DNA from: Vallitalea maricola
Lineage (GTDB): Bacteria; Bacillota; Clostridia; Lachnospirales; Vallitaleaceae
Direction of reading: 5' to 3'
DNA length: 64,000 nucleotides
Assembly: GCF_036985595.1 (NCBI RefSeq)
Contig: NZ_BTPU01000035.1
Location: forward strand, 1-64,000
Within the stretch, counting starts at the first letter, position 1. Each line of letters begins with the position of its first letter. The notes under the pieces were generated by a model, which saw nothing but the letters and a program-made list of their open reading frames with translations, was not told the DNA's origin and did not search any database. Of the stretch, positions 8,171 to 16,402 are shown one piece after another. Position numbers and translations under genes: made by a program.

Positions 8171-10198
8171 ATGAAAATTGCATTAACAGGAAACCCTAAT
8201 AGTGGTAAAACAACTATGTTCAATGCGTTAACAGGAAAGCTTGAACATGTTGGTAACTGGGCTGGGGTTACAGTAGAAAAAAAAGTTGCGAAACTAAAGG
8301 GTAATCTAAAAACAAAAAAATCTGAAGAAGTCATGGTTGTAGACTTGCCTGGAGCATACTCAATGAGTCCTTTTACTTCAGAGGAAAGTATTACCAGTGA
8401 TTTTGTGAAAGAAGAAAATCCTGATGTTATTATTAATGTTGTGGATGCTTCAAACCTAAACAGAAGTTTATTTTTTACAACTCAGCTTTTGGAATTAGGT
8501 ATTCCTGTTGTTGTAGCTCTTAACAAATATGATATGGTTAAGAGAAATGGTCTTACCATAGATGTATCACGACTTAAGAATCTATTAAATTGTCAAGTTA
8601 TCGAAACTTCTGCATTAAAAGAAGTTGGATTAAATGAATTAGCTGCTTCTGCTATAGAGTACGGTAATAAAAAGGCCGGTCAAGTAGCTCCAAAGATTAT
8701 GGAAGATGATTTTCAGATAAAAACTAAAGCAGATGCAGAAAAAGCAGATAAATTAAGATTTAACTTTGTAAATGAAATAACTAAAAAAGTTGAAGTAAGA
8801 AAAATAAAATCAAGTAAAGTAACTATTGCTGACCAAGCAGACCGTATTGTTGCTCACAAATGGTTAGGAATTCCCATATTTGGTTTAATATTGTGGGCAG
8901 TATTCTACATATCACAATCATGGTTAGGGCCTCTATTAGCTGGATATGTAGAAACAGGAATTGAAATGTTGACAAATGCAGTATCAGGAGGCTTAGAAAG
9001 TGCAGGAACTAATGATTTCTTAACAGCATTAATTGTTGAAGGTATTATTGGTGGAGTTGGCGCCGTACTTGGTTTCTTACCATTAATCATGGTATTATTC
9101 TTCTTATTATCATTACTAGAAGATTGTGGTTACATGGCACGTGTTGCGGTTGTTATGGATAGATTTTTCAAAAAGATCGGACTATCAGGAAAATCCATTA
9201 TTCCTATGGTAGTAGGATATGGTTGTGCGATTCCAGGAGTTATGGCAACAAGAACAATCAAGAGTGAAAGACAAAGAAGAATGACAGCAATGTTAACACC
9301 TTTCATTCCTTGTGGTGCTAAGGCACCTATTATTGGTCTGTTTGTTGCAGTATTCTTCCCAAAAGCACCATATATGGCTCCAATAACTTACTTTGTAGCT
9401 ATTATATTGATTATTCTTGTGGGATTATTACTTAAAAGAATTACTAATGCAGAAACAGAAGTTAATTATTTTATGATTGAATTACCAGAATATCGTTTAC
9501 CTAGTATTAAACGTGCAGCACTTTCCATGTTGGATCGTGCAAAAGGTTTTATTATAAAAGCTGGTACAATTATCCTAGTTTGTAATGCAGTAGTATTCGT
9601 TCTACAATCTTTCGATTTCAGCTTACATCTAGTTGGTGACGAAGGAGTAAGTTCAAGTATGTTAGCAATCATCGCTAAGCCAGTTGCATTCTTGTTAATA
9701 CCATTAGGATTTGGAATTTGGCAATTTGCAGCTGCTGCAGTTACTGGATTCATTGCTAAAGAGAATGTGGTTGCAACACTTGCTGTATGCTTTGCATTAT
9801 TTGGTGATGATGCTGAAGCAGTACTTAGTACACCAGGTAGTGATAATGTGCTTATGGTAGCTGGTGGTTTAACAGCGGTTAGCGCTTTGTCATATATGTT
9901 CTTTAATTTATTCACACCTCCTTGTTTCGCAGCTATTGGAGCAATGAACTCTGAAATGGGTTCTAAGAAATGGCTGTGGGGAGCTATAGGAATGCAGTTT
10001 GGTATAGGATATATGTTAGCTCTATTAGTTAATCAAATAGGTTCACTTATCGTATATGGTAAACCTGCAGAAGGATTCGTAGCATCAATAATAATTTTAA
10101 TAGTTGCGGTTATATTATTAGTGACACTTATCAAGAAAAAGAAAGATGGAGGAGTAACAGGTATTAATCAAAGCCGACAACAAAAGGAGATAGCTTAA
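8171..10198 (+). CDS. feoB: Ferrous iron transporter B (GTPase-permease)
   Basis: FeoB moves Fe2+ across the cytoplasmic membrane. The 675-residue protein starts with the G domain: G1 GNPNSGKTT (residues 7-15), G3 DLPGAYSMSPFTSEE, G4 NKYD. A spacer follows, then the membrane domain with the two Gate motifs; conserved stretches include LLEDCGYMARVAVVMDR and GYGCAIPGVMATR, whose Cys residues are typical, and TPFIPCGAKAPI in the second half. It ends with KKKKDGGVTGINQSRQQKE in the cytosol. AAAAGGTGG precedes the ATG. A Cys-rich miniprotein gene starts one base after its stop codon. Expression is probably Fur-repressed from boxes at 7719 and 8122. Confidence 0.97.
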   Translation: MKIALTGNPNSGKTTMFNALTGKLEHVGNWAGVTVEKKVAKLKGNLKTKKSEEVMVVDLPGAYSMSPFTSEESITSDFVKEENPDVIINVVDASNLNRSLFFTTQLLELGIPVVVALNKYDMVKRNGLTIDVSRLKNLLNCQVIETSALKEVGLNELAASAIEYGNKKAGQVAPKIMEDDFQIKTKADAEKADKLRFNFVNEITKKVEVRKIKSSKVTIADQADRIVAHKWLGIPIFGLILWAVFYISQSWLGPLLAGYVETGIEMLTNAVSGGLESAGTNDFLTALIVEGIIGGVGAVLGFLPLIMVLFFLLSLLEDCGYMARVAVVMDRFFKKIGLSGKSIIPMVVGYGCAIPGVMATRTIKSERQRRMTAMLTPFIPCGAKAPIIGLFVAVFFPKAPYMAPITYFVAIILIILVGLLLKRITNAETEVNYFMIELPEYRLPSIKRAALSMLDRAKGFIIKAGTIILVCNAVVFVLQSFDFSLHLVGDEGVSSSMLAIIAKPVAFLLIPLGFGIWQFAAAAVTGFIAKENVVATLAVCFALFGDDAEAVLSTPGSDNVLMVAGGLTAVSALSYMFFNLFTPPCFAAIGAMNSEMGSKKWLWGAIGMQFGIGYMLALLVNQIGSLIVYGKPAEGFVASIIILIVAVILLVTLIKKKKDGGVTGINQSRQQKEIA

Positions 10199-10199
10199 T

Positions 10200-10343
10200 A
10201 TGGGAAACTTCATTGCTGGTGGTATAATTATTCTTTTAGTAGGATTAGCAATCCATAAAATGTATAAAGATAAAAAGGCTGGGAAAAAGTGCAGTGGATG
10301 TAGTAGTTGCCCTGCACAGTGTGACTGTGAATCAAAGAAATAG
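10200..10343 (+). CDS. FeoB-associated Cys-rich membrane miniprotein
   Basis: This 47-residue gene starts directly after the feoB stop codon, with AAGGAGA as its ribosome binding site inside the feoB end. An N-terminal hydrophobic helix (about residues 4-20, IAGGIIILLVGLAI) is followed by a Lys-rich linker and a Cys cluster CSGCSSCPAQCDC, five cysteines in 13 residues. This matches the FeoB-associated Cys-rich membrane proteins common behind feoB in Firmicutes. The cluster could bind Fe2+ at the cytosolic mouth of FeoB, but that role is inferred. Confidence 0.88.
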   Translation: MGNFIAGGIIILLVGLAIHKMYKDKKAGKKCSGCSSCPAQCDCESKK

Positions 10344-10362
10344 ATAAAAATAAAATTGTAAT

Positions 10363-10409
10363 AAGGTTATCTCTTCAAATAGATAAAATCTAAGGGGGAT
10401 AACCTTTTT
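10363..10409 (+). terminator. Terminator of the feo operon
   Basis: AAGGTTATC (10363-10371) pairs with GATAACCTT (10398-10406) and is followed by a T-run; a typical intrinsic terminator 20 bases after the Cys-rich gene. Confidence 0.82.
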
Positions 10410-10454
10410 AATAGGATAAACAAAGTAATAATAGTAATGTTTACAGCTTAAATA

Positions 10455-10510
10455 ATGGATGCATCCCATAAAATTCTTTGATAAAGAGTTAATTAGGAAT
10501 ACATCCATTT
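10455..10510 (-). terminator. Possible terminator of tdh-kbl
   Basis: AATGGATG (10455-10462) pairs with CATCCATT (10503-10510), with weaker TCC/GGA pairing inside. It lies just beyond the kbl stop on the minus strand. The minus-strand T-tract is poor, so termination efficiency is doubtful. Confidence 0.4.
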
Positions 10511-10538
10511 ATTAGTTAATTCTTACGGCTTTTAATAA

Positions 10539-11738
10539 TTAAACATCTAATTCTTTTTTTGCTTCATAAAATGCGTTAATAGCCACATCCAAATCTTCCT
10601 TACTATGTACAGCAGAAATCTGTGTCCTTATTCTAGCTTTACCTTTTGGAACAACTGGATAGTAGAATCCAATAACATAAACGCCCTTCTCAAGCATTTT
10701 CTCAGCCATCTTCTGCGCAACTACAGCATCACCTAACATAATAGGTACAATTGGGTGCTCACCATCTGGAATATCAAAACCAACTTTTTTCATACCCTCT
10801 CTAAAATACTTAGTATTTTCTTCTAACTTATCTCTAAACTCTGTGGAATCCGATAACATTTCAAGTATCTTAAGAGATGTTTCAGCAATCGCAGGAGATA
10901 AAGTATTAGAAAACAGGTAAGGTCTTGAACGCTGACGAAGCAAATCAATAATCTCTTTCCTGCCACTTGTAAAACCACCACTAGCACCACCTAGAGCTTT
11001 ACCAAGAGTACTGGTTATAATATCCACTCTACCAATAACATCTCTATATTCATGAGTACCACGACCCTTTTTACCAATAAAACCAGTTGCATGGCTGTCG
11101 TCTACCATAACCATAGCGTTATATTTATCAGCTAAATCACAAATACCTTTTAGATTAGCGATAATACCATCCATAGAGAAAACCCCATCAGTAGCAATCA
11201 ATTTCAATCTTGCACCATTTTTATCAGCTTCAATCAATTTCTCTTCAAGGTCTTCCATGTTATTATTAAGGTAACGATATCTTTTAGCTTTACATAATCT
11301 AATACCATCAATAATACTAGCATGATTAAGCTCATCACTTATTATAGCATCCTCAGCTGTAAGGATTGTTTCAAACAACCCACCATTAGCATCAAAAGCC
11401 GATGAATATAAAATAGTATCATCTGTATACAAGAATTCCGATATTTTCTTCTCCAGATCTTTATGAATCTTTTGAGTTCCCACAATAAAACGTACCGAAG
11501 AAAGACCATATCCCCATTTCTCATAACTTTCCTTAGCAGCCTTTATCACAAAATCATGAGAAGCCAAACCAAGATAATTATTAGCACAAAAATTAAGAAC
11601 CTGCTTCTTAGACAAAGTATCAATTTTCCCACTCTGTGGCGTAGTAACAACTCTCTCATTTTTCCACAATCCACTTTCCTTGATGTCATTAAGCTGCTCC
11701 CTATAAACTTTCTTTGCATTCTCAAACAAAACATTCAT
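10539..11738 (-). CDS. kbl: 2-amino-3-ketobutyrate CoA ligase (glycine C-acetyltransferase)
   Basis: Kbl cleaves 2-amino-3-oxobutyrate with CoA to glycine and acetyl-CoA, the second step of threonine degradation. The 399-residue protein has the length and pattern of the PLP-dependent alpha-oxoamine synthases: NFCANNYLGLASH near the N-terminus, DELNHASIIDGIRL, MVDDSHATGFIGKKGRGT, and STLGKALGGASGG, whose Lys near 245 should carry PLP. The upstream gene on the same strand is tdh, which makes its substrate. The two are separated by 248 bp that hold structured element B, so coupling is looser than in most tdh-kbl operons. An AGGGATG-like site precedes the ATG. Confidence 0.95.
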   Translation of the reverse strand: MNVLFENAKKVYREQLNDIKESGLWKNERVVTTPQSGKIDTLSKKQVLNFCANNYLGLASHDFVIKAAKESYEKWGYGLSSVRFIVGTQKIHKDLEKKISEFLYTDDTILYSSAFDANGGLFETILTAEDAIISDELNHASIIDGIRLCKAKRYRYLNNNMEDLEEKLIEADKNGARLKLIATDGVFSMDGIIANLKGICDLADKYNAMVMVDDSHATGFIGKKGRGTHEYRDVIGRVDIITSTLGKALGGASGGFTSGRKEIIDLLRQRSRPYLFSNTLSPAIAETSLKILEMLSDSTEFRDKLEENTKYFREGMKKVGFDIPDGEHPIVPIMLGDAVVAQKMAEKMLEKGVYVIGFYYPVVPKGKARIRTQISAVHSKEDLDVAINAFYEAKKELDV

Positions 11739-11844
11739 CCCTCTTTCTTCATTTATTTTATCTTAAATTCAAATTTATATTTTTATTCAGCCATAAACTA
11801 TCCTGAACTAGCGATCATCAAACAGGTATGATTCAAAATATCGA

Positions 11845-11956
11845 GCGTAGATAGTATAGGGGGAATATGTAGCAGTGAGCCATGGACGGCGAACTCAGCA
11901 ATTTAAACATGGACGTTTAATTTGCTGACGAAATATTCCTCCTATACTATCTACGC
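11845..11956 (+). ncRNA. Structured element B: three-way-junction hairpin, antisense to tdh-kbl
   Basis: Basal helix 11845-11868 / 11933-11956 pairs over 24 bp with one G.U on the plus strand. Hairpin 2 is GTGAGCCATGGACGGCGAAC (11875-11894), foldable as GU-GA-GCC [AUGGAC] GGC-GA-AC. Hairpin 3 is 11895-11908 / 11915-11928, 14 bp with one U.U mismatch, again with an AUGGAC loop; CGAA (11929-11932) closes the junction. It has the same architecture as elements A and C. The wobble pair and loop consensus fit the plus strand, opposite to tdh and kbl. No clear promoter was found for it. Confidence 0.6.
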
Positions 11957-11986
11957 GACCGTTACCCACTATACTAATCTACCAAT

Positions 11987-13042
11987 CTATTTATCCCAAC
12001 TAAGAACTACCTTCCCAGATTTCCCCGAATTCATTGCATCAAAACCTTTCTGAAAATCAGTATAATGATACCTATGAGTTATGACTTTACTAATATCAAG
12101 TCCCGACTGAATCATAGAAGTCATCTTATACCATGTCTCAAACATTTCTCGTCCATAAATACCTTTAATATTTATTCCATTGAACACTATTTTATTCCAG
12201 TCAATTACAGTGTCCTTAGGCTGAATACCAAGCATTGCGATTTTGCCTCCATGTTCCATACAATCTATCATATCATTAAAAGCACGTGTATTACCTGACA
12301 TCTCTAAACCTACATCAAATCCTTCTTTTATACCTAATTGGTGCATAGTATCCCTGATAGTAGACTTACTCACATCTACAGTGATTGCTCCCATTTTCTT
12401 TGCAAGCTCAAGACGATATGGATTCACATCAGTTATTACAACATATCTAGCTCCCGCTTTCTTAGCAATTGCAGATGCCATAATACCAATTGGTCCAGCA
12501 CCAGTAATAAGTACATCCTCGCCTACAAGGTCAAAAGATAATGCAGTATGTACAGCGTTACCTAGGGGATCAAAACAACTAATAACATCCCTATCAATAT
12601 TCTCATCACACAACCATACATTAGTAGCCGGAATCACAAGATATTCAGCAAAAGCACCAGGTCTATTAACACCTACACCGCTTGTGTTAATACATAGATG
12701 CCTGCGTCCAGCTAAACAATTACGACAATGACCACACACAATGTGACCTTCACCAGATACTAACTCTCCGATTCTGAATCCTTTAACATTATCTCCATAA
12801 CCAACTATTCTTCCAACATATTCATGACCAATGACCATAGGGGTAGGAACAGTTTCACTTGACCATTTATCCCAATTGTAGATATGAACATCTGTACCAC
12901 AGATAGATGTTTTTTCTATTTTTATCATCACGTCATTTTTACCCATTTCTGGAACAGGTACTTCTTCTAGCCAAAGACCCTCTTTAGGATATTTTTTAAC
13001 TAATGCATTCATGGTTTTCTTAGTTTCCAATTTCGTTGACAA
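11987..13042 (-). CDS. tdh: L-threonine 3-dehydrogenase
   Basis: A zinc-dependent medium-chain dehydrogenase that oxidises L-threonine to 2-amino-3-oxobutyrate with NAD+. It has 351 residues. Catalytic zinc ligands fit ICGTDVHIYNWD (Cys near 48) and GHEYVGRI; the structural zinc motif is CGHCRNCLAGRRHLC near 105-119; the Rossmann glycines are in GAGPIGIMASAIAK near 185. The motif DVHIYNWD is characteristic of Tdh among its relatives. I kept the ATG at 13042, giving an N-terminal extension MSTKLETKKTM before the usual start; AAAGGAGAA upstream supports it. A strong minus-strand promoter is at 13119-13147. Kbl follows downstream. Confidence 0.95.
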   Translation of the reverse strand: MSTKLETKKTMNALVKKYPKEGLWLEEVPVPEMGKNDVMIKIEKTSICGTDVHIYNWDKWSSETVPTPMVIGHEYVGRIVGYGDNVKGFRIGELVSGEGHIVCGHCRNCLAGRRHLCINTSGVGVNRPGAFAEYLVIPATNVWLCDENIDRDVISCFDPLGNAVHTALSFDLVGEDVLITGAGPIGIMASAIAKKAGARYVVITDVNPYRLELAKKMGAITVDVSKSTIRDTMHQLGIKEGFDVGLEMSGNTRAFNDMIDCMEHGGKIAMLGIQPKDTVIDWNKIVFNGINIKGIYGREMFETWYKMTSMIQSGLDISKVITHRYHYTDFQKGFDAMNSGKSGKVVLSWDK

Positions 13043-13118
13043 TATAATTCTCCTTTCAATCCAAATAATAAGGAACTTGAATCTAATTCAATAAAGAACT
13101 AATTTATTATTTATCTAT

Positions 13119-13147
13119 AGTATAAATAAAGAATGTTTTTCTGTCAA
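13119..13147 (-). promoter_or_regulatory. tdh promoter
   Basis: On the minus strand, TTGACA (13147-13142) and TATACT (13124-13119) are separated by exactly 17 bases, a near-consensus sigma-A promoter giving a leader of about 70 bases before tdh. Confidence 0.8.
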
Positions 13148-13165
13148 ACACATTTTTACTAAAAT

Positions 13166-13198
13166 GTACTATTTATTTAGTACGGACCCAAATATCCG
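13166..13198. promoter_or_regulatory. Inverted repeats between tdh and bioB promoters
   Basis: GTACTA (13166-13171) and TAGTAC (13178-13183) form an inverted repeat with a 6-base spacer, directly abutting CGGA/TCCG (13183-13186/13195-13198). It lies about 20 bases upstream of the tdh -35 box, a suitable place for a regulator. No factor is assigned. The rest of the 403-bp gap is AT-rich and holds only the two promoters. Confidence 0.35.
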
Positions 13199-13315
13199 TG
13201 TTTATTTTAATATATAGTTGGTAAATTAACACAGTATTTTCGAAATATTAAAGGATTTTTTTATTATTTAACAGATTACATTAAGTTTACATATTAAAAT
13301 GTTCAAATTTATTAA

Positions 13316-13344
13316 TTGACAATTCTTTGACTATTACATATAAT
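13316..13344 (+). promoter_or_regulatory. bioB promoter
   Basis: TTGACA (13316-13321), a 17-base spacer and TATAAT (13339-13344) form a perfect sigma-A consensus, about 100 bases before the bioB start. I did not find a convincing BirA operator palindrome over it. Confidence 0.85.
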
Positions 13345-13445
13345 TAAAGTCAGTAGCTTAAAAATACTATAATTCGACAATATAAATAAGAAATATGCTA
13401 GTAATAAATGTGTGTATATTTCTTAGCTGAAAGGTTAGGATTCCA

Positions 13446-14405
13446 GTGGAAGAGATTAAATATAAAATAATTAACGGTTATAAATTAAAAAAGAAAGAAG
13501 CTCTTGAAATCTATAGAACAACAGATACCGAAGAACTATGTCAGATAGCCGATGAAGTAAGGCAATTTTTCATGGGAAATAAGATTGAGCTTTGTACAAT
13601 CATGAATGCAAAATCAGGGAAATGCAGTGAAGATTGTAAATACTGTGCCCAATCTGCTCATTATAGTACTGGTGTTAGCGAATATCCACTAATCAGTAAG
13701 GATGAAGCAATAAAAAGAGCTGAAGAAAATGTGAAATATGGAGTTGATCAATTCTCACTAGTTACAAGTGGAAAAGGAATATCAGACGAAGATTTTGATT
13801 ATATCATTGACATATACAAAGAATTGAAAAGCAAATTTCCAGACTTGAATCTATGTGCATCTCATGGGATAATTACCTATGAACAAGCAGTGAGATTAAA
13901 AGAAATTGGAGTTAATAGATATCATCATAATCTTGAAACAAGTAAACGTTTCTATGAAAAAATATGTACAACTCATACATATAAAGACAGAGTTAATACA
14001 ATAATCAATGCAAAAAAAGCTGGTTTATCTGTATGTTCAGGTGGAATTATAGGATTAGGAGAAAACGTATTTGATAGAATTAATATGGCATTTGAATTAA
14101 GAAAACTTGAAATTAACTCAGTACCTATTAATATTCTATGTCCTGTAAAAGGCACACCATTCGGGGATAAAGAAATTCTAGAACCTGAAATAATATGTAG
14201 AACCGTTGCTATGTTTAGATTAATATTACCAAAAACTAATGTTAGATTTGCAGGTGGACGTATAGCACTCGGAGAATATCAAAGACAAGGTTTCAAATCA
14301 GGTATCAGCGCTACTATGGTTGGTAATTATTTAACGACAATAGGTAATAACATAGAAGAAGATATTGAAATGATTAATCAATTAGGATACACCATAAAAG
14401 AATAA
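13446..14405 (+). CDS. bioB: Biotin synthase
   Basis: A radical-SAM enzyme that inserts sulfur into dethiobiotin to form biotin. It has 319 residues. The SAM-cluster motif CSEDCKYC is at about residues 60-67, followed by AQSAHY as in BioB. Later motifs include NLCASHG, YHHNLETS and PINILCPVKGTPF. The C-terminal FAGGRIALGEYQRQGFKSG holds the Arg that ligates the auxiliary [2Fe-2S] cluster. The start is GTG, placed after AAAGGTTAGGA; no in-frame ATG fits better. It stands alone with its own promoter and terminator; no other biotin gene is in the window, so it may serve salvage of dethiobiotin or a pathway encoded elsewhere. Confidence 0.95.
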   Translation: MEEIKYKIINGYKLKKKEALEIYRTTDTEELCQIADEVRQFFMGNKIELCTIMNAKSGKCSEDCKYCAQSAHYSTGVSEYPLISKDEAIKRAEENVKYGVDQFSLVTSGKGISDEDFDYIIDIYKELKSKFPDLNLCASHGIITYEQAVRLKEIGVNRYHHNLETSKRFYEKICTTHTYKDRVNTIINAKKAGLSVCSGGIIGLGENVFDRINMAFELRKLEINSVPINILCPVKGTPFGDKEILEPEIICRTVAMFRLILPKTNVRFAGGRIALGEYQRQGFKSGISATMVGNYLTTIGNNIEEDIEMINQLGYTIKE

Positions 14406-14419
14406 TATAATAATACGTT

Positions 14420-14451
14420 AACTCCTTAAGTGAAGAACTTAGGGAGTTTTT
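14420..14451 (+). terminator. bioB terminator
   Basis: AACTCCTTAAGT (14420-14431) pairs with ACTTAGGGAGTT (14437-14448), loop GAAGA, followed by Ts. Confidence 0.85.
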
Positions 14452-14536
14452 ACTATAGGCAAATAATAAATATATTATTTGTCTATAATTATGTCCAAAG
14501 TATCTATTTATATATATTTTTCTATAATATATTAAT

Positions 14537-14552
14537 TGTAACATGGGTTACA
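14537..14552. promoter_or_regulatory. Palindromic site upstream of the sensor kinase gene
   Basis: TGTAAC-ATGG-GTTACA is a 6+4+6 inverted repeat 75 bases before the kinase start, just after a TATAAT (14523-14528) without a clear -35. This position suits an operator, perhaps for autoregulation; the factor is unknown. Confidence 0.4.
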
Positions 14553-14626
14553 TTATTAAAATCTATCAAAAATTATGTTAATATTAGAGTTATTACATAA
14601 AAAATGTTGTTAAAAAAATAGAAAGG

Positions 14627-16402
14627 ATGGGGAAATTGTTACGTAAGTTAATCAGTAAAATAAAAAGCAGAATTAGTTCTTTAAAAATACGACATAAAAT
14701 ATTATTATTCTATTTTATCTTAATTGTATTCAGTATAGGCTTGAGTATATTAATATATCAGCGGACATCTGAACATTACATGAATCAAAAGATGAAGGAA
14801 ATAGCTATTCAAGGAATAGAATCTGATAGCAGAAGCGTTGAGATGTTGATAGATGATATTAATAATTATTCCAAGATATTGATAGCTAATCAAAATGTAC
14901 AAAAAATCTTACAAGAAGAAAATGAAAATAAAAAAGTAGATTATAAGGAATTAGATAGATTCTTAAGTCAATTTATTAATTTTAATCCCAAGGTATCCTC
15001 TATTTACATATTCAGCAATTCTGGTACTAAATACTATACTGAAAAACAAGCTGTTAAGAGTATACAGCTTGAAAACATAAAAAAAATGCCATGGTACAAG
15101 GAAACCATAAATAAAAAAGGTGGATATATAATTAGAGTCAATGATTTATTGACTGAGAATGAGGACAATAGCTTTATTTCATTTATTAGAGTTATCAATA
15201 ACATAAATAAGCTTGAACCTATAGGTCTATTAATGATTAATGTAAGTGAAAGCGTTATAAAAGATGCACTTGGATTGAATCCGTATAATAATACATCAGT
15301 TCTTATTAAGAATAAGTATGGACAAGATGTAATTAATTATAACAACAGTGATTTTATTGATGAAGATGAATTGTTACATGATTTGAATAGTGTTGATTCT
15401 TTTTCATATCCATTAAAGAATAAAAAGAATATTGTTATGGTAACAGGTCTTAATAATAATATTTATGGTTGGAAATTTTTAAAAGTCATACCTTTTGAGA
15501 ATTCCTCTATGTATCTACAAACCTTCAACTTTGGGTTGTTAGGTATTATATTGGTAAATGTTATATTAGTAGCACTTGGTTCTATATTTATCTCCAAACT
15601 CATAACAGATCCAATACATAGCTTGATAAACTCAATGAAAGATGTTGAAAAAGGAGAATTTCAATTAGTATGTATCAATACTAATAATGATGAAATAGGT
15701 ATGCTGAAAAATGTATACAACTATATGATTAATGAAATTCAACTTCTTATAAAGAAGATTATCCATGAGCAGAAAATAAAAAGAAAAGCAGAGTTTGGCA
15801 TAATTATGGAACAAATTAAACCTCATTTTCTCTATAACACTCTAGACTCCGTAAGTTCCTTAATCATGTTAGAACGTAATGAGGAAGCTTATAATAGCCT
15901 TAGTGCATTAGGAATATTCTATAGGACTAGTCTAAGTAATGGAAGAGATATAATTACAATCAAAGAAGAAGTAGAAACTGTAAAAAATTATTTGTATATA
16001 CAAAAAATCAGATACAGAGATTTATTTGAAGTAGAGTATCAAATAGATGAAAAAACTCTAGATGTAAAAGTACCTAAACTCATATTGCAGCCTCTTGTAG
16101 AAAACAGCATATATCATGGCTTAAGACCAGCAGGTGACAATGGAAAAATTATAGTAAAAACTGAAAAATTGCAAGAAAAAATATATCTTATAGTAGAAGA
16201 TACTGGGGTTGGTATGGATAAAGAGCAATTAGAATTATTGGATAAAGATACTAATAAAAGAATTGGGATACATGCTACCAAAGAAAGAATAAGAATTCTT
16301 TTTGGAGATAGTAGTAAATTCACTATAAGTAGTATTAAGAATGAAGGAACAAAAGTAGCAATGGAAATACCAATACAAAAAGAGGATGATTACATTGAAT
16401 AA
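14627..16402 (+). CDS. YesM/LytS-family sensor histidine kinase
   Basis: A 591-residue membrane sensor kinase. A first membrane helix (about 25-45) and a second (about 300-322) enclose a 250-residue extracytoplasmic sensor region of Cache type. HAMP follows (SKLITDPIHSLINSMKDVEKGEF), then the His_kinase domain with IKPHFLYNTLDS, the His near 402 being the phosphorylation site, and an ATPase domain with LILQPLVENSIYHGL (N box) and VEDTGVGM (G1). The next gene overlaps its 3' end by 17 bases and is its AraC-type response regulator. Position ahead of a sugar-binding lipoprotein and two permeases suggests it senses an extracellular carbohydrate, perhaps through the binding protein; the ligand is unknown. 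Confidence 0.93.
   Translation: MGKLLRKLISKIKSRISSLKIRHKILLFYFILIVFSIGLSILIYQRTSEHYMNQKMKEIAIQGIESDSRSVEMLIDDINNYSKILIANQNVQKILQEENENKKVDYKELDRFLSQFINFNPKVSSIYIFSNSGTKYYTEKQAVKSIQLENIKKMPWYKETINKKGGYIIRVNDLLTENEDNSFISFIRVINNINKLEPIGLLMINVSESVIKDALGLNPYNNTSVLIKNKYGQDVINYNNSDFIDEDELLHDLNSVDSFSYPLKNKKNIVMVTGLNNNIYGWKFLKVIPFENSSMYLQTFNFGLLGIILVNVILVALGSIFISKLITDPIHSLINSMKDVEKGEFQLVCINTNNDEIGMLKNVYNYMINEIQLLIKKIIHEQKIKRKAEFGIIMEQIKPHFLYNTLDSVSSLIMLERNEEAYNSLSALGIFYRTSLSNGRDIITIKEEVETVKNYLYIQKIRYRDLFEVEYQIDEKTLDVKVPKLILQPLVENSIYHGLRPAGDNGKIIVKTEKLQEKIYLIVEDTGVGMDKEQLELLDKDTNKRIGIHATKERIRILFGDSSKFTISSIKNEGTKVAMEIPIQKEDDYIE

Noticed and set aside
12243..12731. A 162-codon plus-strand frame antisense to tdh
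   Set aside because: tdh has all its zinc and cofactor motifs on the other strand; the frame has no family features.
13166..13445. BirA operator at bioB
   Set aside because: No pair of half-sites resembling the Firmicute biotin operator with the right spacing could be seen.
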